Source: Nitrospira sp.
Lineage (GTDB): Bacteria; Nitrospirota; Nitrospiria; Nitrospirales; Nitrospiraceae
Direction of reading: 5' to 3'
NCBI GenBank assembly: GCA_024998565.1
Contig: JACOEM010000011.1
Span: forward strand, 94,068 to 158,067
DNA: 64,000 nt
Positions 26,077 to 36,347 of this stretch are shown here, one piece after another. The translations under genes and the position numbers were made by a program. Numbering within the stretch: position 1 is the first letter of the stretch; the number at the start of each line of letters is the position of its first letter. Under the pieces are notes generated by a model. That model searched no databases, had not been told where the DNA came from, and worked only from the letters and a program-made list of their open reading frames with translations.

Positions 26077-27125
26077 CGAGCAAGGTACCACAGGGCGTGA
26101 ATAGGCGCGGGGTGCTCGTGATTCATGCCGGGGCCATAGGCGATGTACTCTTGGCCCGCCCTGCCTTATTCGCAGTCCGATGCCAGTTTCCACAGCATGA
26201 GATCGCATTGTTGGCCGGACAGTCCGTAGGAGCACTCTTGTGCGAAGCTCGTGAAGTTGATCGCCTCTTCCCTCTTGAATCGTCCTATTTCAGTGGGCTT
26301 TGGGTTGGGCCAGATAGTCTTTGCTCAGACTTCAGAGCCTGGCTCCGCAACTGCGATTTAGCAGTCGGGTGGCTACCGGACACAGAAGGGGCCCTCTCGG
26401 CTACACTGCGGGCCTCGGGTGTTCAGTATGTCTGCCTGCAATCTGCTTCATCTACCGACCTGCGTGCCGAGCACCAGGCGTCGCGGTATCTTGATGCCAT
26501 TCAGGTCAGTGACACTCATCAGATACCCGGGACGCCACAGATACACGGCGCCCCACTCGATCTCTCACCAGTCATTCGTGAACGCGGTAGGCGCATCGTT
26601 GAGAGGCTCCTTCAAGAGAGTCGGCACAAGGTGGTGGTGATGCATCCCGGGAGCGGGAGCCCGCATAAGTGTTTAGATGGACGGCTTCTCGTGCCTGTGA
26701 TCGAGTGGTTATTTCAGGCTGACATGGCTCCCCTATTGCTGGAAGGCCCGGCTGATAGTGAGGCTGTGGAGCGCGTCCTCGAGACTACAAAGCTGGATGT
26801 TCCGGTCATCCGTGAGCTGGATTTGTCCACGGTGGCAGGGGTGCTGTCGCACGCGGAACTCTATGTGGGGCACGATTCCGGCATGACCCATCTTGCGGCT
26901 GCCTTGTCGGTTCCTACGATTGCCTGTTTTGGCCCTACTGATTCACGTCGTTGGGCTCCGCTTGGTCGCGCCGTGTCGATTGTATCTGGAGCGCCCTGTA
27001 CCTGCCGGACTTGGAGTGCCGTGGCAGAGTGCCGTGAGCGCGTGTGTCTTCAGATCGCTCCGGAGCGCATCATCGAGGCCTGCCGACTATTGTTGGCAGA
27101 GCGACGGACCGTTCCTGCCACCTAA
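26073..27125 (+). CDS. Glycosyltransferase family 9 (heptosyltransferase-like)
   Basis: 350 residues from a GTG that overlaps the mobA stop. The N-terminus has the GT9 pattern VLVIHAGAIGDVLLARPALFAV. The C-terminal half has VVMHPGSGSPHKCL and the ligand loop VGHDSGMTHLAAALSVPTIACFGPTD, typical of ADP-heptose:LPS heptosyltransferases. Cytoplasmic face of the inner membrane; it adds a sugar to lipid A core or a related glycan. The exact acceptor is not evident. It is the only LPS-type gene in the window. Confidence 0.85.
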   Translation: MTSKVPQGVNRRGVLVIHAGAIGDVLLARPALFAVRCQFPQHEIALLAGQSVGALLCEAREVDRLFPLESSYFSGLWVGPDSLCSDFRAWLRNCDLAVGWLPDTEGALSATLRASGVQYVCLQSASSTDLRAEHQASRYLDAIQVSDTHQIPGTPQIHGAPLDLSPVIRERGRRIVERLLQESRHKVVVMHPGSGSPHKCLDGRLLVPVIEWLFQADMAPLLLEGPADSEAVERVLETTKLDVPVIRELDLSTVAGVLSHAELYVGHDSGMTHLAAALSVPTIACFGPTDSRRWAPLGRAVSIVSGAPCTCRTWSAVAECRERVCLQIAPERIIEACRLLLAERRTVPAT

Positions 27126-27209
27126 CTCACGATCTTGTCTCTCATGTCATGGTGTGTTAGATTCCCAGTTTGATTTTCGCTGTTTCCACGCAGACTTAGA
27201 GGGGTTTTT

Positions 27210-28964
27210 GTGACTCAGGGTGTGGTGCAAGACAAGGTCAGTCAGGCGTTGGTCGGGGCACTTCGATCGGCGCAACAACGCGGGATGCTCAAGCTTGAGC
27301 AAATGCCGACGGTCAATCTCGAAGCCCCGAAGCGGCCCGAGTGGGGTGATGTGTCGTGCACCGTGGCCATGTCGTTGTCAGCATCGGAGCGTCGCCCTCC
27401 GTTTGAAATCGCCCAGATTATTGTCGATCACATCGAGCAGCGCGAGGCATTGTTCAGTCGTGCAGAAATCGCGCGACCGGGCTTTCTGAACCTGACGGTC
27501 AAGCGGGAGCTCTGGATGGATGTTCTGCGCGAGATTGAAGCGCAGGGCGAGCGGTATGGCTCCAGCCAAGTGGGGCAGGGGCAGCGAGTGCTCGTGGAGT
27601 ATGTCAGCGCCAATCCGACCGGGCCGTTGCATGTCGGACATGGACGCGGCGCGGCTGTGGGGCAAGCCCTGGTCCGTCTCTTACGCGCTACCGGACATGA
27701 TGTCGTCAGTGAGTACTACATTAACGATGCCGGCCGGCAAATGAAGTTGCTGGGACTGTCTGTTCTGGCGCGGTACCGGGAGGCTTGTGGGCAGACGGTG
27801 TCCTTTCCTGAAGACGGATACCATGGCGGGTACATTCGCACGGTCGCCGAGCAGGTGAAGGCGGAACAGGGCGCGGCGCTGCTCTCGCTTCCCGTCGCTG
27901 ACGCGGAACAGCGGAGTAGGGAGTTCGCGTATCGGGAATTACTGGCACTCATCCGTCAGGATCTGGAGACGTTCGGGATCGCCTTTGAGTCCTGGTTCAG
28001 TGAAGCCTCGTTGTTGTCGTCTGGCGCCGTGGAGCAGGTACTGAATGAACTGCGAGCCAGGGACCTCTTGTTCGATCAGGAGGGCGCGCAATGGTTTCGA
28101 TCGTCGGCGTTTGGTGATGAAAAGGATCGGGTGGTCCGCAAGCAGGAGGGGGACTATACCTATCTGGCTTCCGACATCGCCTACCATCGAGATAAGCTGC
28201 GACGGGGCTTTGATCTCCTGGTCGATGTGTGGGGCGCCGACCATCACGGGTATATTCCGAGGATGCAGGCGGTGGTGCAGGCCTACGGATACCCGAGGGA
28301 ACGACTGAGGGTCGTGCTGGTGCAGATGGTGAATCTCCTTCGTGGAGGCCAGAAGGTCGAAATGTCCAAGCGGTCCGGAGAGTTCATTACGCTGCGCGAG
28401 GTGATGGACGAGGTTGGGGCGGATGCCGCCAAGTTTTTCTTTCTCATGCGCGATTCCAGCACGCATCTGGACTTCGATTTGGAATTGGCCAAGCAGCAAT
28501 CGCAGGAAAACCCGGTCTATTACGTGCAATATGTGCATGCGCGGATTGCCAGTCTCCGGCGTGTGGCGGCTTCGCGTGGCATTGCCTGTCCCCTTCCGAG
28601 TCAAGCCGATCTCAACGTATTGGAAGATCCTGATGAACTCGCGCTCATTCGGAAACTGTCGGCCTTCCCGGTGGTATTGCAGGCGAGTGCCGTGGAGCTG
28701 GAGCCGCATCGAATGGCCTACTATCTTCGTGAGTTGGCCGGCATGGTGCATCCCTTTTATAACAAGCACCGGATTTTACCTCCGGCACCAGACAGCGATG
28801 CGGCAGCCGCCTCATCCACAGAGCAGTCGGGCTCCTCAGGCCGGACAACTGAGGTGATGACGCCGGGTCTGACGGGTGCCCGGCTGGCACTCATGTGGGC
28901 CGTGCAGCAGGTGGTCCGAAACGGGTTGAACGTGTTGGGCGTGTCAGCCCCCGAGCAGATGTAG
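27210..28964 (+). CDS. argS: Arginyl-tRNA synthetase
   Basis: 584 residues from a GTG start with GAGGGG eight bases upstream. The N-terminal additional domain (about 1-110) is followed by the HIGH-type motif HVGH (141-144, within NPTGPLHVGHGRG), WGADHHGY, the KMSKS-type motif EMSKRSG, and the C-terminal DALR anticodon-binding domain. A serine/alanine-rich insert near residues 530-550 (APDSDAAAASSTEQSGSSG) lies inside the DALR domain and looks disordered. Class I enzyme that charges tRNA-Arg. Followed by tgt with a 13-base gap. Confidence 0.95.
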   Translation: MTQGVVQDKVSQALVGALRSAQQRGMLKLEQMPTVNLEAPKRPEWGDVSCTVAMSLSASERRPPFEIAQIIVDHIEQREALFSRAEIARPGFLNLTVKRELWMDVLREIEAQGERYGSSQVGQGQRVLVEYVSANPTGPLHVGHGRGAAVGQALVRLLRATGHDVVSEYYINDAGRQMKLLGLSVLARYREACGQTVSFPEDGYHGGYIRTVAEQVKAEQGAALLSLPVADAEQRSREFAYRELLALIRQDLETFGIAFESWFSEASLLSSGAVEQVLNELRARDLLFDQEGAQWFRSSAFGDEKDRVVRKQEGDYTYLASDIAYHRDKLRRGFDLLVDVWGADHHGYIPRMQAVVQAYGYPRERLRVVLVQMVNLLRGGQKVEMSKRSGEFITLREVMDEVGADAAKFFFLMRDSSTHLDFDLELAKQQSQENPVYYVQYVHARIASLRRVAASRGIACPLPSQADLNVLEDPDELALIRKLSAFPVVLQASAVELEPHRMAYYLRELAGMVHPFYNKHRILPPAPDSDAAAASSTEQSGSSGRTTEVMTPGLTGARLALMWAVQQVVRNGLNVLGVSAPEQM

Positions 28965-28977
28965 GACCGCCGATCCC

Positions 28978-30135
28978 ATGTTAACCTTCCGCATCACCCA
29001 TGAAGAATCCGGCGGCCGTGCGCGCGTCGGTGTGTTGACGACCGCCCGCAGTGAGATCGCGACGCCGGCGTTTATGCCGGTCGGTTCGCTGGGCAATGTG
29101 CGCAGTGTCGATGGAGAGGAATTGCTCAAGATGGGATATGGCCTCATCTTGAATAACGCCTATCACTTATATCTTCGCCCCGGCCATAAAGTGGTGGAAG
29201 AGTTGGGCGGGGTGCATGGGTTTACGGCATGGCCCGGCGCGATTCTCACCGATAGTGGGGGGTTCCAGGTCTTCAGTTTGGCAAAGTTTTGCAAGGTCTC
29301 CGATGAAGGGGTGATGTTCCAATCTCATATCGATGGGTCGTCGCGGTTTATCAGCCCGGAAACCTCCATCGAAATTCAGGAAGCCTTAGGCGCGGACATT
29401 ATCATGGCGTTCGATCATGTCGTGGCATTGCCGTCCTCCCTGGATCAAGTTCGAGATGCCTCCAAGCGGACGTCGCTCTGGGCGCGCCGGTGCGTCAGTG
29501 CTAAGCGGCGGACGGATCAATCGTTATTTGGGATCGTTCAGGGCGGCCTGGATGCCGGTTTGAGAGTGGAGTCGGCGCGTGATCTGGTCTCGGTGGGGTT
29601 TGACGGATATGCCGTCGGTGGATTGTCGGTAGGCGAGGACAAGGCCGACATGTATGGCATGTTGGATGTCACGGTGCCCGAGTTGCCGTCGGCCAAGCCT
29701 CGTTATTTGATGGGCGTGGGCATGCCCGAGGATCTGGTTGAAGGGGTGGCGCGCGGGGTCGATATGTTCGATTGCGTCGTGCCGTCGCGTCATGGACGCA
29801 CAGGCTGGTTGTTTACTTCGTTCGGGCGTGTGGTGATCAAGCAGGCTCGGTATGCGCGTGATGAACAGCCTATCGATCCGGCTTGCCGGTGTCCGGTGTG
29901 CACGCGGTACACCCGGGCGTACTTGCACCACTTGTTCGGCGTCAAAGAAATGTTGGGCGCCCGGCTGAATACGATTCACAACTTATGGTTTTTTGCGAAG
30001 TTGATGGAGGAGATCCGGAGCGCCGTTCGAGGCGGAACCTTTCAGGAGTTTCGCCGTGAATTTCATCGGACGTATGTCGTGGATCGGCCGGCCGATGATG
30101 GTCGATCGGACATTCAGAATACGAACGGGTCTTAA
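28978..30135 (+). CDS. tgt: Queuine tRNA-ribosyltransferase
   Basis: 385 residues, standard length. Contains DSGGFQVFSL with the base-binding aspartate, the GIVQGG loop, GGLSVGE, CVVPSRHGRTG, and the zinc site CRCPVC followed by HH. Exchanges guanine-34 for preQ1 in tRNAs with GUN anticodons. The C-terminal 20 residues are an acidic, unconserved tail. It opens the tgt-yajC-secD-secF run found in many bacteria. Confidence 0.95.
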   Translation: MLTFRITHEESGGRARVGVLTTARSEIATPAFMPVGSLGNVRSVDGEELLKMGYGLILNNAYHLYLRPGHKVVEELGGVHGFTAWPGAILTDSGGFQVFSLAKFCKVSDEGVMFQSHIDGSSRFISPETSIEIQEALGADIIMAFDHVVALPSSLDQVRDASKRTSLWARRCVSAKRRTDQSLFGIVQGGLDAGLRVESARDLVSVGFDGYAVGGLSVGEDKADMYGMLDVTVPELPSAKPRYLMGVGMPEDLVEGVARGVDMFDCVVPSRHGRTGWLFTSFGRVVIKQARYARDEQPIDPACRCPVCTRYTRAYLHHLFGVKEMLGARLNTIHNLWFFAKLMEEIRSAVRGGTFQEFRREFHRTYVVDRPADDGRSDIQNTNGS

Positions 30136-30158
30136 CGGCGGCACAGGCGGGGGACATT

Positions 30159-30479
30159 ATGTGGGATTCGGTGGCATGGGCTCAGGGAACATCGGGGAGC
30201 ACAGGCGCAGGAGGTGGTCTTCTCTCGCTGGTCCCGTTCGTCCTGATTTTCGTCATTTTCTATTTCATGCTGATTCTGCCGCAGCAAAAACGCCAGAAGC
30301 AGTTGAAGACGATGATGGAAACGTTGAAGAAGGGCGACAAGGTGGTCACGGCATCCGGAATCTGGGGGACCATTACGAATTTAGGAAAAGACACGGTGAC
30401 GCTCCAGATCGCGGACACGACCAAAATCAAAATCCAGAAAGAGCATATCGCTCGGCTGCGCGGTGAAGAAGAAGACTGA
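30159..30479 (+). CDS. yajC: Sec translocon accessory subunit YajC
   Basis: 106 residues: one membrane helix (LVPFVLIFVIFYFMLILP), then the YajC signature PQQKRQKQLKTMMETLKKGDKVVTASG and a beta-rich tail. Binds SecDF and SecYEG. Starts 23 bases after tgt and precedes secD. Confidence 0.95.
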   Translation: MWDSVAWAQGTSGSTGAGGGLLSLVPFVLIFVIFYFMLILPQQKRQKQLKTMMETLKKGDKVVTASGIWGTITNLGKDTVTLQIADTTKIKIQKEHIARLRGEEED

Positions 30480-30514
30480 CGCACGCGACGGAGACGGGAA
30501 GGATTGGCGCACGT

Positions 30515-32164
30515 ATGAAAAAAGTCGGCGGACGGTTGTTAGCCCTAGTGACGATGGTGGTCGCCTCGATCATCTTTTTCTTGCCCTCATACCAACCTCT
30601 GTACAAGGAACTGCCGCGGTGGGTGCGTGAGGTCCTGCCGGACAAGGGCGTCACCCTGGGGTTGGATTTACAAGGCGGCATTCACCTGGTGTTGGAGGTG
30701 GAGGAAGATCGGGCCGTCGAGATTGCCGTGGAGCGGACGGCGGCGGGGCTCCAGGATCTGTTAGTGGAAAAGAAAATCCCGGCGGAGTCGGTGAAACGTA
30801 CCGGCTCGTCGCAGATCACCATCGGATTTCAAAATGCCGAATTGAAGGCGCAGGTCCAGAAACTGTTGGACGATTTCCCGACCTATGTGGAGGTGGAGTC
30901 GGCCGGGTCTGCAAACAAGGTCGTCTGGGAGTTGCGGGATGCGGAGATCAAGCGCATCAAGGACTCCGCCATCAACCAGGCTCTGGAGACAATCCGGAAT
31001 CGCATCGACCAGTTCGGTGTGGCAGAACCGTTAATCCAGCGACAGGGGCTCAAGCAGGTGGTCGTCCAGTTGCCCGGTATCAAGGATGCCAAGCTTGCCA
31101 AGGATCTGATCAAGCAGACCGCGCTGCTCGAGTTCAAATTGTTGGACGATGAGAATCAGCTCAAGCTGGATCTGCCCGGCCGAATTCAGAAGGGCAAGGA
31201 GCGCGAGGACGCGTTCCTGAAGCAGGTTGAGGGGAAAGTGCCGGAAGGCGACCAGATTCTGTTCGAACGGATCGTCGAAAAAGACAGCGGGCAGGAATGG
31301 CTGGCGCCCTATCTGGTGAAAAAGCGGGTGATGCTGGCCGGCGACGTGTTGAGCGATGCGCGGGTCTCCATCGGCCAGTTCAATGAACCCTACGTGTCCG
31401 TGACGTTCGATGCGAAAGGCGCGCGGGAATTCGACCGCATCACGGGCGAGAACGTGAAGAAGCGCATGGCGATCGTGCTCGACAATACCATCTATTCAGC
31501 GCCGGTCATTCAGGAACGAATCAGCGGCGGGCGAGCGCAGATCACAGGGACGTTTTCGATGGAAGAAGCGAACAACCTGTCGATCGTGTTGCGCGCCGGG
31601 GCGTTGCCTGCACCGCTTAAGATCATCCAGGACCTGACCGTCGGTCCGTCTCTCGGGCAGGATTCCATCGAAAAAGGTGTGAAGGCCACGCTTTTTGCGG
31701 GCCTCCTTGTGATCGTGTTCATGGCCCTGTATTACCGCCTCTCCGGCGTGATCGCAAACTTTGCGCTGTTGCTGAATCTGATCTGTCTGATCGGGGCTCT
31801 CGCCGGCTTGAACGCCACACTGACCTTGCCGGGCATCGCCGGTATCATTTTGACCATCGGTATGGGTGTGGACTCGAACGTGCTGATTTTTGAGCGCATC
31901 CGAGAAGAACTTCGGCAGGGCAAGGCGGTTCGGGTGGCGATCGATGCGGGATACGATAAGGCGCTGTTGACGATTGTGGACTCGCACGTGACGACGCTGA
32001 TCACGGGGTTCGCCCTGTTTCTCTTCGGTACCGGGCCGATCAAAGGTTTTGCCGTGACCCTCTGCCTCGGTATCGCGATCAACCTCTTTACGGCGCTGGT
32101 CGGGACCAAAGTGGTGTTCGACCTGTTCAATCAGCGCAGGAAAATTGAGCAGCTCAGTATCTAG
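30515..32164 (+). CDS. secD: Protein translocase subunit SecD
   Basis: 549 residues: an N-terminal helix, the large periplasmic P1 domain with the LGLDLQGGIHL signature (about 50-60), then five helices. The helical part carries FAGLLVIVFMALYYR and TLPGIAGIILTIGMGVDSNVLIFERIREEL, including the aspartate needed for proton-driven movement. With SecF it uses the proton gradient to complete protein export. Starts 35 bases after yajC. Confidence 0.95.
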   Translation: MKKVGGRLLALVTMVVASIIFFLPSYQPLYKELPRWVREVLPDKGVTLGLDLQGGIHLVLEVEEDRAVEIAVERTAAGLQDLLVEKKIPAESVKRTGSSQITIGFQNAELKAQVQKLLDDFPTYVEVESAGSANKVVWELRDAEIKRIKDSAINQALETIRNRIDQFGVAEPLIQRQGLKQVVVQLPGIKDAKLAKDLIKQTALLEFKLLDDENQLKLDLPGRIQKGKEREDAFLKQVEGKVPEGDQILFERIVEKDSGQEWLAPYLVKKRVMLAGDVLSDARVSIGQFNEPYVSVTFDAKGAREFDRITGENVKKRMAIVLDNTIYSAPVIQERISGGRAQITGTFSMEEANNLSIVLRAGALPAPLKIIQDLTVGPSLGQDSIEKGVKATLFAGLLVIVFMALYYRLSGVIANFALLLNLICLIGALAGLNATLTLPGIAGIILTIGMGVDSNVLIFERIREELRQGKAVRVAIDAGYDKALLTIVDSHVTTLITGFALFLFGTGPIKGFAVTLCLGIAINLFTALVGTKVVFDLFNQRRKIEQLSI

Positions 32165-32176
32165 GAAGGAGCCGGA

Positions 32177-33094
32177 ATGTTCGAGATTTTGGGGAAGACG
32201 AATATCGATTTCATGGGGAAGCGGTCCATCACGTTTGTGATCTCCGGCATTCTCGCCTTTCTGGGTCTCATCGCGGTGCTTCAAATCGCGCGCGGCGCGG
32301 CGAATCTGGGAATTGACTTCGCCGGCGGGACGGCGGTGCAGTTGAAGTTCGAGCAAGCGATGAAGATCGACGAGGCGAGGCGTGCTCTGGAAAATAACGG
32401 CCTGGGATCGGCGGAGTTGCAGGAGTTCACGCAGGACAACAAGTTGCTCATCCGCGTGAAGGCGTCGACCACGATTGAGGAGAAGGTTGCCGAACGGGTC
32501 ATGGCGGTGTTCAGCAAGGAGTTCCCCGCCAACAAGTTTGTGGTCGATTCCAGCATGGAAATCGGCCCGACGATCGGGAAGAAACTCCAGGAAGATGCCA
32601 TGATTGCGGTCCTGATTTCCTTCGTCGGGATCGTGCTCTATATTGCGGTCCGGTTTGAGTTGCGGTTCGGCGTGGCCGCCGCCCTGGCGACATTCCACGA
32701 TGTGCTGGCTGTGCTGGGTGTCTTTTATCTGCTGGATAAAGAGATCACGCTGCTGGTGATCACGGCGTTGCTGACCCTGGCCGGGTATTCGTTGACGGAC
32801 ACCGTCGTCGTTTTCGATCGTATTCGTGAGAATTTGCGGACGCGCCGGCGTGAGGATGAAGAAACGATCATCAACCAGGCCATCAACCAAGTTCTGAGCC
32901 GTACCATCGTCACCAGTTTGACCGTGGTCATCGTGCTCATTCCACTGGTGCTCGCAGGCGCCGAGGTCTTGCACGATTTCTCCCTGGCATTGCTCGGGGG
33001 TGTGATGTTCGGAACCTATTCATCGGTCTTCGTGGCGAGCCCGCTGTTGCTGCTGTGGCCCGGCAGTGCCGGGGGGCTCATGAAGCGTCGTTAA
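32177..33094 (+). CDS. secF: Protein translocase subunit SecF
   Basis: 305 residues: an N-terminal helix, GIDFAGGTAVQLKF, then helices with TLAGYSLTDTVVVFDRIRENLR. The usual SecF features are all present. 12 bases after secD. Last gene of the sec run; the gap to the histidine kinase is 76 bases and holds a TATAAT (33128-33133) with no good -35. Confidence 0.95.
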   Translation: MFEILGKTNIDFMGKRSITFVISGILAFLGLIAVLQIARGAANLGIDFAGGTAVQLKFEQAMKIDEARRALENNGLGSAELQEFTQDNKLLIRVKASTTIEEKVAERVMAVFSKEFPANKFVVDSSMEIGPTIGKKLQEDAMIAVLISFVGIVLYIAVRFELRFGVAAALATFHDVLAVLGVFYLLDKEITLLVITALLTLAGYSLTDTVVVFDRIRENLRTRRREDEETIINQAINQVLSRTIVTSLTVVIVLIPLVLAGAEVLHDFSLALLGGVMFGTYSSVFVASPLLLLWPGSAGGLMKRR

Positions 33095-33170
33095 GCTCGG
33101 GTCGTCCGGGCCTTGGCCGAAACCCTATATAATTATGTGAGAGGGCCGTTAGTCGGGGTACGTCGCACCC

Positions 33171-36100
33171 ATGTTGTTCTGGAGCCGCTCTCACAGTCTC
33201 CAGCGAAAGATCATCACGGCGATCGTGATGGTCGGCCTCCTGCCGTTGTGCCTCTCACTCGTCCTCACCTACATCGAAGAACGCCGGGCGCTTCGGGAAA
33301 CGATCGGGGCCAACTTTAAAGAGGTGGCGGTCGAGGCTGCCCGGCGAATTGAGATGCAGGTCACGCGAGGCGTCAACGAGGCGCAACAACTTGCCGCCAC
33401 ACCTTTCCTGCGCACCTCGGTGACTGAATCCAATCGCACCTACCTTGACAAGGACGAAAAAACCGTTCAGTCCATGATCAAAGCCTGGCAACAGCGGTGG
33501 CGTCAACGGGACAAGCAGAGCGAGTTTCCGCTGTTCATCAACAGGATCGTGACCAACTACTTGATTCGTTGGCACGATATCCGCAAAGCCGATTATGTGG
33601 GGATCTTTGTCACGGACAATCGCGGCGCTCTGGTGGTGAGTTCGATCCCGCAGGTCGAGTATTACCATGGCAAGGCGGCCTGGTGGCAGGCGGTCATGAG
33701 GCGCGGAACGGGGAGGGTGTTTGTCAGCGATATCTTCTTCGACCCGGCCTTTGGCACCCACGTGGTCAATGTGTCGGCGCCGATCATCGACGATGAACAG
33801 CATGTGACGATCGGTGCGGTCACCGTGCTTTTGCGGCGGGACACCCTGTTTCATTCCGTGTCGGAAGCCACGGTGGGGCAGACGGGGCATGCCATGTTGT
33901 TCAATTCTGACGGGGTTCCGTTGATTTGTCCGGTGCTGGCACCGGAAGAACATGCGGTGAAGCCTGAGCTGGTGAGCGCTATCAGCGCGAGCCTCGCGGG
34001 ATGGACCACGCTGGCCAATGATTCGCACGGGGGACAGAATTCGATCGTGGGGTTTGCGCCGGTCCGGCTGGGGACTGAACTGACGCCGGACAGCCTGGGT
34101 GGCAAGCGCTGGGTGACATTCGTACGGCAGGACCCGGCCGAGTCCTATGCGCCGCTCTCGCGGCTCGTCGTGCAAGTGACGGTGTACGGGCTGGGGGTGT
34201 TCGGCGTGCTGTTGCTCACGGGCCTGACCGTCGCGCGACGCATCGCCCGTCCGATCGGACTGTTGCATGAAGGAGTGCAGCGGATCGGAAGCGGGCGGTT
34301 GGATCAGCAGTTGGATCTCAAGACCGGCGATGAAATCGAGCAACTAGCGGACGCCTTCAATAAAATGGCGGCGAATCTGCGTACCTCCTTCGAACAGATC
34401 GAGCAGCGGATGGAAGATGTCCGCCGGCTGGAGGCGCGGTATCGCGATCTCATCGAACATTCCCCGGAGATGATCTATCAGTTGAACAAAGCCGGCCAGT
34501 TTGTGCACGTGAATAAGACCGGCCTGGACAAGCTCGGTTATTCCTTGGAGGAGATGCTTCAGATGCGCCTTTGGGATCTCGTTCCCAAAGGCCGTGAGAC
34601 GGAGGTGTTGGCCTATCTGGAGCGGTTGGTTTCGCAGGGGCGCAGTACGATAGAGACCGTGTTTGTGGCCGGGGACGGCCACCCGATCGACGTGGAAATT
34701 CATGCGACGGCCTTATTCGAAAGCGGCGGCGGTTTGGTTCACTCGCGCGCGTTTGTCCGCGATGTCACGGAGCGGCGGCTGTTGGAGGCGCAAATCCATC
34801 AGTACACGACCAGACTGGAACAGGCGGTCAACGAGCGCACACGGCAACTGGTGGCCTCGCAAGAACGGTATAAGGCGTTGTTCGACCTGGTGGCGGATTC
34901 GGTGTTTATGGTGGGGGAGGACGGCGTGATTGTGGCCGTCAACAAACGGGAAGAGCAGGCGCTGGGCTACTCGGAGCAACAGGTCGTCGGAAGCAGTATT
35001 CTCAACGTGGTCGAACCGGTTCACCATGACGAGATGCGGGTGTTGTTGGAAAAGATCCGCGCGGGCGAGCGCCAGGTGCCGACCCAGGAAATCACCGTGC
35101 GCGATGCCACCGGCAGGGAAACGCCGGTGGAGATGGATTTGATTCTGGTGCGCGGCAGCGATCATACCTGGGTGATGGTCCAGCTTCGCGACATCACCGA
35201 CCGGAAACGTCTTGAGCGGCAGATGCATACCTACCAGCAGGAGCTGGAAGCGAAGGTCAGCGAGCGAACCCGCGAGATTGAAGAGACCAAGCAATACCTG
35301 GAGAACCTCCTGGAGAATGCCAATGACGTCATTTACACGCTCGATAGCGAGCAGTGTTTCACGTATGTGAACAGCAAGGTGCGGGCGTGGGGTTATGCCA
35401 AGGAGGATTTGTTGGGGCGGCCGTATCTGGGGTTACTGTCGAAACGGCATCGTGGGCGCCGATTGAAATCGACGCTGGATATCGGTGTAAAACAGGTCTA
35501 TGAGGTTGAAGTGTTGACGAAGGCCGGCGAGCCGCGCTCCGTGATGGTCAGCGTCTCGCCGCTCCATGGCGTGGAGGGGGAGATTCTGGGCGTGCTGGGC
35601 ATCGCCCGCGATATGACGGATACGAAGAAGCTGGAGCAGCAAATCAGAAACTCCGAGAAGCTGGCGTCGGTAGGAAAACTGGCGGCAGGTGTTGCGCACG
35701 AGATCAACAACCCGCTGGGGGGCATTCTCAATTGTCTCTATAACATGCGGAAGGGGACCCTGTCGCCGTCGCGGCAGGAGGAGTACCTGGCGTCGATGGA
35801 AGACGGATTACGCCGGGTGCAGCGGATCGTCCGGCAACTGCTCGATTTCTCGCAGCAACACAACCCGGAACTTGCGCTGGCTGATATTAACCAAGTCGTC
35901 AATCGGGTATTGCTTCTGACGGACCATCTGTTTGTCCCCCATCGTGTACAGCTGGAGACGGCGCTTTCCCCCGACATCCCAGAGTTGATGATCGATCGGC
36001 ATATGATGGAGCAGGTGTTGATGAATCTCGTGTTGAATGCCATTCAAGCGATGCGGACCGGTGGAGTCCTGACCATTCGCACGTCGATGGATGAGGCCCA

Positions 36101-36347
36101 CTGTCTGGTACGAATTCAGGATTCGGGTTGTGGCATTTCGTCCTCCGTGTTGCCGCGGATTTTCGATCCGTTCTTCACCACGAAAAATGAAGGGGAGGGC
36201 ACCGGGCTCGGCTTGTCCGTCAGCCTGGGCATTGTGGAACGGCATGGCGGGAGGATTTTTGTGGAGAGCGAAGTCGGGAAAGGAACCACCTTTACTGTCT
36301 CTATTCCGCTTGCGACGGAACGGCACGCCATCGGGAGGTTTTCGTGA
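33171..36347 (+). CDS. Membrane PAS-domain sensor histidine kinase
   Basis: 1058 residues. Helix 1 (about 13-34), a periplasmic dCache-like sensor region (about 35-330), helix 2 (about 334-356), a HAMP linker, three PAS domains starting near residues 425, 565 and 710, coiled-coil joins (KVSERTREIEETKQ), then a HisKA domain with phospho-acceptor H843 (VAHEINNP). The ATPase domain carries a DSGCGIS N-box region and GLGLS. The class is hybrid-free, NtrB-like. The stop codon overlaps the GTG start of the response regulator, so the pair is a dedicated two-component system. The signal may be small organic or redox-related; not determined. Confidence 0.9.
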   Translation: MLFWSRSHSLQRKIITAIVMVGLLPLCLSLVLTYIEERRALRETIGANFKEVAVEAARRIEMQVTRGVNEAQQLAATPFLRTSVTESNRTYLDKDEKTVQSMIKAWQQRWRQRDKQSEFPLFINRIVTNYLIRWHDIRKADYVGIFVTDNRGALVVSSIPQVEYYHGKAAWWQAVMRRGTGRVFVSDIFFDPAFGTHVVNVSAPIIDDEQHVTIGAVTVLLRRDTLFHSVSEATVGQTGHAMLFNSDGVPLICPVLAPEEHAVKPELVSAISASLAGWTTLANDSHGGQNSIVGFAPVRLGTELTPDSLGGKRWVTFVRQDPAESYAPLSRLVVQVTVYGLGVFGVLLLTGLTVARRIARPIGLLHEGVQRIGSGRLDQQLDLKTGDEIEQLADAFNKMAANLRTSFEQIEQRMEDVRRLEARYRDLIEHSPEMIYQLNKAGQFVHVNKTGLDKLGYSLEEMLQMRLWDLVPKGRETEVLAYLERLVSQGRSTIETVFVAGDGHPIDVEIHATALFESGGGLVHSRAFVRDVTERRLLEAQIHQYTTRLEQAVNERTRQLVASQERYKALFDLVADSVFMVGEDGVIVAVNKREEQALGYSEQQVVGSSILNVVEPVHHDEMRVLLEKIRAGERQVPTQEITVRDATGRETPVEMDLILVRGSDHTWVMVQLRDITDRKRLERQMHTYQQELEAKVSERTREIEETKQYLENLLENANDVIYTLDSEQCFTYVNSKVRAWGYAKEDLLGRPYLGLLSKRHRGRRLKSTLDIGVKQVYEVEVLTKAGEPRSVMVSVSPLHGVEGEILGVLGIARDMTDTKKLEQQIRNSEKLASVGKLAAGVAHEINNPLGGILNCLYNMRKGTLSPSRQEEYLASMEDGLRRVQRIVRQLLDFSQQHNPELALADINQVVNRVLLLTDHLFVPHRVQLETALSPDIPELMIDRHMMEQVLMNLVLNAIQAMRTGGVLTIRTSMDEAHCLVRIQDSGCGISSSVLPRIFDPFFTTKNEGEGTGLGLSVSLGIVERHGGRIFVESEVGKGTTFTVSIPLATERHAIGRFS

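Noticed and set aside
31496..32974. 492-codon minus-strand frame opposite secD/secF
   Set aside because: Shadow of two well-identified genes; glutamine/histidine/arginine-rich.
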